Positions 21,474 through 27,844 of a stretch of DNA of 33,590 nt are shown piece after piece. The translations under genes were made by a program, and so were the position numbers. A model generated the notes under the pieces. It was not told the DNA's origin, searched no databases, and saw nothing but the letters and a program-made list of their open reading frames with translations. Each line of letters starts with the position of its first letter. Position 1 is the first letter of the stretch. Source of the DNA: Bacillota bacterium. Lineage in GTDB: Bacteria > Bacillota > Clostridia > Christensenellales > Aristaeellaceae. The stretch spans positions 1 to 33,590 of the forward strand of contig JAEYOV010000044.1 in assembly GCA_023411395.1 (NCBI GenBank). Reading direction: 5' to 3'.

Positions 21474-23636
21474 TTACCTGTCTGTCGGCCTTCCATCACG
21501 CCGGGGCGGGCGGGGCCTGTCGCCGGCGGGGCGGTGTTCGGCGGGATTGTTTTCGTAAACGATGTCGTTGCGGATCAGGCTGATGCGGCCCTGGGCGTTG
21601 ACCTCGTTGACCTTGACCTCGATCTCGTCGCCGATCTTCAAAACATCCTCCACCTTCTCCACACGGTGGTTGGCCAGCTTGGAGATGTGGATCATGCCGT
21701 CCTTGCCGGGAGCCAGCTCCACGAACGCGCCGAAGGCCTGTATGCCCACCACCTTGCCGGTGAACACGTCGCCCGCTTCGATATCCTTGGCGATGCCCTC
21801 AATGATCTTGCGGGCCTTGTTGGCCGCAGCCTCATCGGGGGTGGAGATGAACACGCGGCCATCATCCTCGATATCGATCTTGACGCCGGTTTCGGCAATG
21901 ATCTTGTTGATCATCTTGCCGCCCGGGCCGATGACCTCGCGAATCTTTTCGGGGTTGATGGTGAAGCGGATGATCTTGGGCGCGTAGGGGCTCAGGTTTG
22001 CCCTGGGCTGGCCCAGGCACTCCAGCATGAGTTTCAGTATATGCAGCCGGCCCTGCAGCGCCTGCGCCAGCGCCTGCTTCAAAATAGGCCTGTCGATGCC
22101 CTTGATCTTGATATCCATCTGTATGGCGGTGATGCCGTTCATGGTGCCCGCCACCTTGAAGTCCATGTCGCCCAGAAAATCTTCCAGGCCCTGGATATCG
22201 GTCAAAACCGCCACCTTGCCCGTATCGGCGTCCTTGATAAGCCCCATGGCCACGCCGGCCACCGGGGCATGGATGGGCACGGCGGCGTCCATCAGCGACA
22301 AGGTGGAACCGCAAACGGAAGCCATGGAGGAGGAACCGTTGCTGCCCAGCACTTCGCTGACCAGGCGCAGCGCGTAAGGGAACTCCTGCTCGGTGGGGAT
22401 CACCGGTTCCAGCGCCCGCTCCGCCAGCGCGCCGTGGCCGATCTCCCGGCGGCCAGGGGCCCGCAAACGGCCCGCTTCGCCGGTGGCGTAGGGAGGCATG
22501 TTGTAATGGTGCATGTAGCGCTTGTAATCCTCGTTGGAAAGCCCGTCCAGCATTTGAGCCTCACTGGTGGAGCCCAGGGTAGTGACGGTGAGCACCTGGG
22601 TTTGGCCCCTGGTGAACACGGCGCTGCCATGGGTACGGGGCAATAAGCCCACTTGGCACCAGATGGGCCTGACTTCGGTGACGGTGCGGCCATCGGCGCG
22701 GATGCCCGACTCAATGATTTTCTTGCGCATAATCTCTTTGTTCAGGGAATAGATGGCGTCAGCCACTTCCGTTTCCCTGCCGGGGAAGATATCCGCAAAG
22801 TGGGCCATGATGTCTTCCTTGGCGGCCTTTTCCCTCTCCTGCCGCTCTTCGCGGACAAAGGTATCAAAGGTGTAAACGCACTTGTCATAGGCGTACCCGC
22901 GCACGGCGTCCTTGATCTCCTGCGCGGTGACAACGAGCTTCACATCAGCCTTGGGCTTGCCGATTTCGGCAATGATGGTTTCCTGGAAGGCGATCAGTTT
23001 TTTGATCTCTTCATGGGCATACATGATGCCTTCCAGCATCACATCCTCGGAAACCTCCCTGGCTCCGGCTTCCACCATGAGGATGGCTTCCTTGGTGCCG
23101 GATACCACAAGATGCAAATCGCTCTGGGCGCGCTGCGCCTCATCGGGGCAGAGCACGAACTGCCCGCCGATGCGGCCCACCACCACGGAACCCGTGGGGC
23201 CGCCGAAGGGGATTTCGCTGATGCAAAGGGCGATGGAGGAGCCGATCATGGCCGGGATCTCCGGGGGCAAATCGGTATCCACGGACAGCACCGTGGCCAC
23301 CACCTGCACATCATTGCGCATTCCCTTGGGGAACAGGGGGCGCAAAGGCCTATCGATCAGGCGGCAGGTAAGCGTCGCCTTTTCGGTGGGGCGGCCTTCC
23401 CGCTTGATAAAGCCGCCGGGAATCTTGCCCACGGCATAGTGCTTTTCTTCAAAATCCACGCTCAGGGGAAAGAAGTCCACGCCTTCCCGCACGTTTTCGG
23501 ACATGGTGGCGTTGACGATCACCACCGTATCGCCATACCGCACCAGCGCCGAACCCGAGGCCTGCTGGGCATATTTCCCAAATTCCAGTGTCAGCGGCCT
23601 GCCGGCCAGGTCCATCGTATACGTTTTGTACTCCAT
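21474..23636 (-). CDS. pnp: Polyribonucleotide nucleotidyltransferase (PNPase)
   Basis: PNPase is a trimeric 3'-5' phosphorolytic exoribonuclease. The 720-residue protein shows two RNase PH domains (about 10-145 and 310-530, with IVNATMSE, GGFIKREGRPTEKATLTCRLIDRPLRPLF and GRREIGHGALAERAL), a KH domain with GPGGK (about 560-620), an S1 domain (about 630-700, FTGKVVGIQAFGAFVEL) and a basic, Pro/Arg-rich tail. The frame stays open to 23819, but ATG 23636 is clearly the start: the family begins at MEYKTYTMDLAG, and AAGGAG lies 6 bases before. It follows rpsO, as in most bacteria. Confidence 0.97.
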   Translation of the reverse strand: MEYKTYTMDLAGRPLTLEFGKYAQQASGSALVRYGDTVVIVNATMSENVREGVDFFPLSVDFEEKHYAVGKIPGGFIKREGRPTEKATLTCRLIDRPLRPLFPKGMRNDVQVVATVLSVDTDLPPEIPAMIGSSIALCISEIPFGGPTGSVVVGRIGGQFVLCPDEAQRAQSDLHLVVSGTKEAILMVEAGAREVSEDVMLEGIMYAHEEIKKLIAFQETIIAEIGKPKADVKLVVTAQEIKDAVRGYAYDKCVYTFDTFVREERQEREKAAKEDIMAHFADIFPGRETEVADAIYSLNKEIMRKKIIESGIRADGRTVTEVRPIWCQVGLLPRTHGSAVFTRGQTQVLTVTTLGSTSEAQMLDGLSNEDYKRYMHHYNMPPYATGEAGRLRAPGRREIGHGALAERALEPVIPTEQEFPYALRLVSEVLGSNGSSSMASVCGSTLSLMDAAVPIHAPVAGVAMGLIKDADTGKVAVLTDIQGLEDFLGDMDFKVAGTMNGITAIQMDIKIKGIDRPILKQALAQALQGRLHILKLMLECLGQPRANLSPYAPKIIRFTINPEKIREVIGPGGKMINKIIAETGVKIDIEDDGRVFISTPDEAAANKARKIIEGIAKDIEAGDVFTGKVVGIQAFGAFVELAPGKDGMIHISKLANHRVEKVEDVLKIGDEIEVKVNEVNAQGRISLIRNDIVYENNPAEHRPAGDRPRPPRRDGRPTDR

Positions 23637-23764
23637 GCCAATCTCCTTCACATCGTCACGCGGCAGGTATACCTGCCTTTTTCTCCCGGACACACCAGCC
23701 TGTTCTAAATGTGAAGCCAGACTGGCACCTCTTGGAAACCGTATGGTCTCCGGTATATTCCTGT
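23637..23764 (-). promoter_or_regulatory. Hairpin-rich leader of pnp
   Basis: Contains a perfect 16-base palindrome GGCAGGTATACCTGCC (23662-23677) some 25 bases before the pnp start and a GGAGACC-ATAC-GGTTTCC hairpin (about 23736-23753). I see no convincing promoter. Pnp leaders in other bacteria hold RNase III-cleaved hairpins used in autoregulation; that parallel is inference. Confidence 0.45.
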
Positions 23765-23814
23765 GAAAAAACCGCGCAGGGGAGCCCATGTTGCCATGAG
23801 CGCCACTGGCGGCT
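23765..23814 (-). terminator. Terminator or attenuator between rpsO and pnp
   Basis: On the minus strand a long stem closes with GCCGC/GCGG, continues with CAG/CTG and GG/CC, and is capped by GCTCATG-GCAA-CATGGGC, a 7-pair helix with a GNRA tetraloop. Six T follow immediately. Confidence 0.7.
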
Positions 23815-23909
23815 TCCACAAACAGTTTGACCTGGCGGCTACGCGCCGCCCGGCATCAACCAACGGGTCCGGCATAGCCGGCCTTGAGCGCAAGCCGCGG
23901 GAAGCGGGT

Positions 23910-24167
23910 TTACTTGCGCAGGTTCAACTGGCTGATCAGCGTACGGTACCGCTCGATGTCGGTCTTCCGGAGGTAATCCAGAAGGCCCCTGCGCTTGCCG
24001 ACCATAAGCAGCAAGCCGCGGCGGCTGTGGTGATCCTTCTTGTTGACCTTGAGATGATCGTCATTCAGGTGGTTGATCCGTTCGGTGAGCAGTGCTATCT
24101 GCACTTCGGGGGAGCCGGTGTCGCCCTCGTGGCGGCCATAGGTTTGGATGATTTCAGCCTTGTTCAT
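23910..24167 (-). CDS. rpsO: Small ribosomal subunit protein uS15
   Basis: S15 binds the 16S central domain early in 30S assembly. The 85-residue protein has the family's usual length and signature: DTGSPEVQIALLTERINHLNDHLK-type stretch (here with an extra D), then the DHHSRRGLLLMVGKRRGLLDYL block and RYRTLISQLNLRK end. AAAGGAG and AAGGA precede the ATG. It has its own promoter in the gap after ribF and a strong hairpin terminator before pnp, so S15 can be made independently of both neighbours. Any S15 autoregulatory fold in its 85-base leader is not obvious to me. Confidence 0.97.
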   Translation of the reverse strand: MNKAEIIQTYGRHEGDTGSPEVQIALLTERINHLNDDHLKVNKKDHHSRRGLLLMVGKRRGLLDYLRKTDIERYRTLISQLNLRK

Positions 24168-24259
24168 GATTCCTTTCTCCTTTCACCTAAATCGCCATGA
24201 ACGAAGCGAAGCGTCGGAGTGTCGCAAAACTGCGTCCATGGTTCAAAACAGCGTCTTTC

Positions 24260-24288
24260 ATTGTAGCACTATGGGACGCGTTTGTAAA
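24260..24288 (-). promoter_or_regulatory. Promoter of rpsO
   Basis: Minus-strand TTTACA (24288-24283), 17 bases, TACAAT (24265-24260) with an extended -10 TGC. Start near 24253. Confidence 0.7.
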
Positions 24289-24343
24289 TGTATGCCGGGA
24301 ATTTTTTTCCGGCCGGCGTTATTATTCCCCGAGCCGGGCCTGT

Positions 24344-25261
24344 TTATGGCAAACCAAAATACTCTTTTGCCAAAAGCACATCGCGGCCGATTTGCTCCCT
24401 GAGCGCCTCAATACCGTCAAACCTTATTTCGGGGCGCATGCGCTTGAGAAATTTAACGCGCAGGTTCTGCCCGTACAGATCCTCCGATCGGCCCAGCAAA
24501 TGGACTTCCAGGGTGATGCCGCCCTCGGGCACCGTGGGATGGCTGCCCAGGTTTACCACCGCGGGGAACACACCCTTTTTCGTCTTGACCCGGGCCTCAT
24601 ACATACCAAAGGCGGGCAGTGCCTTGCCTCTGGGGATGGCAACGTTGGCTGTGGGAAATCCCAGCTTTTTGCCCAGGCCTTTGCCGCGTTCCACGCGCCC
24701 GGTGACGGCATAGGGCCGCTCCAGGAGTTTGCAGGCCAGCTCCACATTTCCCTGCTCCAGCAGCTTCCGGACACGGGAGGAGGATACGGTTTGCCCGTCC
24801 ACCTGCACAGGCGAAACAACGTGCACGTCAAAGCCCAGTATCCTGCCCAGCTTTTTCAAAAGCTTGGCGTCGCCTTCGCCGCCCTCGCCAAAGGTATAGT
24901 TGAAGCCTACCACCACGTGGCGGGGATGGAACCTTTCCACCATCCATTCCACAAACCCTTTCGGCGACATATGCATCATTTTGCGGTCAAAGGGAAGCAC
25001 CACCAGGGCATCCGCCTTGAGCTGGGCCATGCGGGCGGCCCGCTCCGGCACGGTGGACAGTGTGGGCGGGACAGCCTTGGGTGTTATCAGCGCCAGGGGA
25101 TGCTTAAAAAAGGTGCATACCACTACCGGCAGGTTCTCCAGGGTCCCCCATTCCCGGGCGGTTCGCAAAAGCCAGGCATGGCCCGTATGGACGCCGTCAA
25201 ACATGCCCAGCGCCAGCACGCTGGGGCCCTTTATGGCCGCATCCAAAAATGTCAGTCGCAT
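24344..25261 (-). CDS. ribF: Bifunctional riboflavin kinase / FAD synthetase
   Basis: RibF phosphorylates riboflavin to FMN and adenylates FMN to FAD. The 305-residue protein has the N-terminal nucleotidyltransferase domain with GMFDGVHTGH (about residues 19-28) and SSSRVR (the ISSTxxR-type motif), and the C-terminal kinase domain with GKGLGKKLGFPTANV (about 190-205). ATG 25261 has GGAGG 6 bases upstream and is preferred to the in-frame ATG at 25282. The gene follows truB by 53 bases, the usual truB-ribF order. Confidence 0.96.
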   Translation of the reverse strand: MRLTFLDAAIKGPSVLALGMFDGVHTGHAWLLRTAREWGTLENLPVVVCTFFKHPLALITPKAVPPTLSTVPERAARMAQLKADALVVLPFDRKMMHMSPKGFVEWMVERFHPRHVVVGFNYTFGEGGEGDAKLLKKLGRILGFDVHVVSPVQVDGQTVSSSRVRKLLEQGNVELACKLLERPYAVTGRVERGKGLGKKLGFPTANVAIPRGKALPAFGMYEARVKTKKGVFPAVVNLGSHPTVPEGGITLEVHLLGRSEDLYGQNLRVKFLKRMRPEIRFDGIEALREQIGRDVLLAKEYFGLP

Positions 25262-25314
25262 AGGATTCCTCCAAAGCATCATGCGTATCGCAGCTCAAAG
25301 GATACAGGCATCTG

Positions 25315-26202
25315 TCAGCCGACCAGCGCGCGGAAGGCGACCCATGACCTCCGGCGATAGGCAATGCCCATAAAGGCATCGGACAAATATAGCCGCAGGG
25401 GCACGTTCTCCGGCACATCCACAAGGTTTGGAAAAGCGGAGAGGGGCATTTGTCCGCCGTTTCGGCAAACGCTTTCCAGTTCCCTGGGTACATTGCCCCG
25501 AAGAAGATGCGCAAGGGGCATGTCCATGGGGAGCAGATAGTCCGCCAGGTTCCCCTCCTCCTTCGCGCGCTGCAGCTCCTCCAGCGTACAGGCAGTATCC
25601 AGAGTGAAAACGCCGCTTTGCGTGCGCAGAAGAAACCGCATATGGGCGGGACAGCCAACGGCTTTTCCAATGTCATGGCACAGGGTGCGCACGTACGTGC
25701 CCTTGCCGCAGCGGATATGAAGCATCATGCCGTGGTTTTCCGTCTCCCGGCCCAGCGAGATCTCCTCCACCAGGATGGGGCGCGGCTCCGCCGTCACCAT
25801 CTCGCCCTTGCGGGCCAGGTCGTACAGCCTTTGGCCATCCTGCTTGATGGCGGAGTAGCTTGGCGGCGTCTGCAGAATCTCCCCGGTAAACCTAAACAGT
25901 ACCGCCCGTACATCCTCCACGGAGGGATAACCGCCGCCTTGTTCCGTCACACGGCCCTGGGCATCCTGGGTGTCGGTAGCCGTGCCGAACGCAATTTCCG
26001 CCACGTAAGACTTGCGCTTGTCCACCAGATAATCAAACAGCCTGGTGGCCTTCCCCGCCATGACCGGCAATATGCCTGCCGCCTGGGGGTCCAGCGTGCC
26101 GGCATGTCCGGCCTTTTCTCCGTTGAGCACCCGGCGCACCGCCCCCACCACCTGGCTCGATGTCATGCCGGGGGGTTTTAAAACATTGAAAAAGCCGTTC
26201 AT
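25315..26202 (-). CDS. truB: tRNA pseudouridine-55 synthase TruB
   Basis: TruB makes pseudouridine 55 in the T-loop of tRNAs. The 295-residue protein begins MNGFFNVLKPPGMTS and has catalytic Asp38 in HAGTLDPQAAG, the YVAEIAFGTATDTQD segment, and a C-terminal part that could be a short PUA-like domain. The long upstream open frame is not coding: ATG 26202 overlaps the nrnA stop as ATGA, and GGAAG lies 9 bases before it. It is coupled to nrnA, and ribF follows. Confidence 0.96.
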   Translation of the reverse strand: MNGFFNVLKPPGMTSSQVVGAVRRVLNGEKAGHAGTLDPQAAGILPVMAGKATRLFDYLVDKRKSYVAEIAFGTATDTQDAQGRVTEQGGGYPSVEDVRAVLFRFTGEILQTPPSYSAIKQDGQRLYDLARKGEMVTAEPRPILVEEISLGRETENHGMMLHIRCGKGTYVRTLCHDIGKAVGCPAHMRFLLRTQSGVFTLDTACTLEELQRAKEEGNLADYLLPMDMPLAHLLRGNVPRELESVCRNGGQMPLSAFPNLVDVPENVPLRLYLSDAFMGIAYRRRSWVAFRALVG

Positions 26203-27200
26203 GGATTGGCTTCCGGCAGGCATTTTTCCATGGCCGCAATCATGATCTGCGCGGTGGCCGGCAATTTTCCGTTCATGGTGCAGCCTGACGCCAGCGCGTG
26301 GCCGCCGCCCCCGAACCCGGCTGCCAATGAGGCCACATTGCATCCCTCCGCGGCCCGGAGGCTGAACTTGGTGCCCCCGTCCACCTCCCTGGCCAGAAAC
26401 GCCATTTGGACACCGGCAATGTCTATGCCGTAATTGACAATGGATTCCGCGTGCTCAGGCCTGGCGCCGCAAGCATCAAGGTCCGCCTGGGTCAGTTGCA
26501 TGCCCGAAATCTTGCCGCCATGGTAGAAGGTAAGGGTGGACAGTGCGCGGGCCAGCACCAAAACCTGCTCCCGGCTGCGCTCCCTGAAAAGCGCGCGGTT
26601 CAGCCCCGCGATGGGCAGGCCATACGCCATCAATTCCGCCATGACCAAGAAAGCATCGGAGGTGGTGTTGTCAAAACTGAAATTGCCCGTATCCGTAGCA
26701 ATGGCGGTATACAGGCTGATGGCGATATCCGTATCCAGATCCACACCCAGGCTGTGGATCAGCTCATAGATAAGCACGCCCGTGGCACTGGCATGAGCCG
26801 ATATCACATTGATGGCGGCATAGCCCGGATTGGTGCCGTGATGGTCGATTTGAGCCGTATGATCCGCGGCAAAAAAAAGCGGGGCGCTATCCCCCAGGCG
26901 GAGGCGGTCGGATACATCCACGGCAATGGCCAGATCAAAGCTTTTTTCTTTCAATGGGGCAGGCTTGCGTACCTCCGCCGCGCCTGATAGAAACATCAAA
27001 AGCTCCGGAACCTCGTCGGCACAAACGGCTTCCACCTGTTTGCCCATCTTGAGCAGCGCGCCCCGCAAAGCCAGCATGCTGCCGATGGTATCCCCGTCCG
27101 GCGACACGTGGGCGCAAAGCAATATGCGCCCGGCCTCACGGATGGCCGCCAGCAGAGGCGCCGGAAAATTATTCGTCTGCTCCGGACGGTTCTTCCTCAT
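26199..27200 (-). CDS. nrnA: DHH-family phosphoesterase NrnA (nanoRNase / pAp phosphatase)
   Basis: NrnA degrades 2-5-nucleotide RNAs and dephosphorylates 3'-phosphoadenosine 5'-phosphate. The 333-residue protein has the metal sites of the DHH domain: AHVSPDGDTIGS with Asp35 and Asp37, AVDVSD, and DHHGTNP, and the C-terminal DHHA1 domain with FGGGGHALASG. ATG 27200 has GGAAGG upstream and lies 32 bases inside the rbfA gene, so the genes overlap out of frame. The order rbfA-nrnA-truB is the usual Firmicute one. Confidence 0.95.
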   Translation of the reverse strand: MRKNRPEQTNNFPAPLLAAIREAGRILLCAHVSPDGDTIGSMLALRGALLKMGKQVEAVCADEVPELLMFLSGAAEVRKPAPLKEKSFDLAIAVDVSDRLRLGDSAPLFFAADHTAQIDHHGTNPGYAAINVISAHASATGVLIYELIHSLGVDLDTDIAISLYTAIATDTGNFSFDNTTSDAFLVMAELMAYGLPIAGLNRALFRERSREQVLVLARALSTLTFYHGGKISGMQLTQADLDACGARPEHAESIVNYGIDIAGVQMAFLAREVDGGTKFSLRAAEGCNVASLAAGFGGGGHALASGCTMNGKLPATAQIMIAAMEKCLPEANP

Positions 27201-27564
27201 CTGTATCGTTTCCTTCCGTTTCCTTGGCGCGTACCTTACTGAGCACATCCGCGATATGTACGCCATAGGCGATATTTTGATCCCGCTGGAAAATGATCTC
27301 CGGCGTGTAGCGGATGACCATGCTCCTGCCCAGCTCCCGGCGCACAAATCCCGCCGCGCCCTTCAAGGCCGCCATGACGCCGTCCGCCTTGTCCTCCTCC
27401 AGGATGCTCACATAGATCTTGGCATAGCGCAGGTCACGGGTGACCTCGGCGTGGGTGATGCTGAAGGTCCCGGTAATCCTGGGATCACTCAACTGGTTGC
27501 GGATGATTTGATCCACCTCGCGGCGGACCTGATCGGAAATGCGGTCGCTTCGATGAAAACTCAC
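27169..27564 (-). CDS. rbfA: Ribosome-binding factor A
   Basis: RbfA binds the 30S platform during late 16S maturation and cold adaptation. The 131-residue protein has the KH-type core with RISDQVRREVDQIIRNQLSDPR-like start, then VSILEEDK, GFVRRELGR and RYTPEIIFQRDQ, all conserved; the acidic tail ends EEEPSGADE. The start is GTG 27564 (MSFHRSDR...), with AAGGGA 5 bases upstream and family-like length. An in-frame ATG at 27621 (MYELASG...) has a weaker site and would add 19 residues. The 3' end overlaps nrnA by 32 bases. Confidence 0.93.
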   Translation of the reverse strand: MSFHRSDRISDQVRREVDQIIRNQLSDPRITGTFSITHAEVTRDLRYAKIYVSILEEDKADGVMAALKGAAGFVRRELGRSMVIRYTPEIIFQRDQNIAYGVHIADVLSKVRAKETEGNDTDEEEPSGADE

Positions 27565-27844
27565 GGTAGTCCCTTGCCTTTCTGGATCGTAACGGAGAAG
27601 GCCGGAAGCCAGTTCGTACATTACGGACAAACTTCCGGAGGAGCAACGAGGGGGCCAAAGCCCCCTCGTTTGTAATCGTCTCGGCTGGCTTTGCCTGCCG
27701 GGCGGGGGTTTGCGGAGCAAACATTCCTTACGCTTTTCGCTGACCGCAGGCCAGCACTGGTTGAGCGTAGTAAAAACCAGTGCGCAGACTGAAAGCGAAA
27801 AGTGCAGAATCGGAAAAAGGACATGTCCTTTTTCCGAAACAGCG
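27565..27844. repeat. 280-base hairpin array between infB and rbfA
   Basis: No gene is seen here. It packs at least five inverted repeats: AACGAGGGGGC-CAAA-GCCCCCTCGTT (27645-27670); GTTTGC-GGA-GCAAAC (about 27708-27722); CTTTTCGCT/AGCGAAAAG (about 27732-27802) enclosing GCACTGGTT/AACCAGTGC (27754-27783); and a perfect 28-base palindrome around GGACATGTCC (27810-27837) directly after the infB stop. The last could end infB transcripts; the rest have no T-runs. Confidence 0.75.

Noticed and set aside
23636..23819. 61-codon N-terminal extension of PNPase
   Set aside because: The frame is open, but it runs through the rpsO terminator and a palindrome; the family start and AAGGAG at 23636 decide.
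24290..24345. Terminator after ribF
   Set aside because: GC-rich inverted repeats are present, but on the minus strand they are followed by A, not T.
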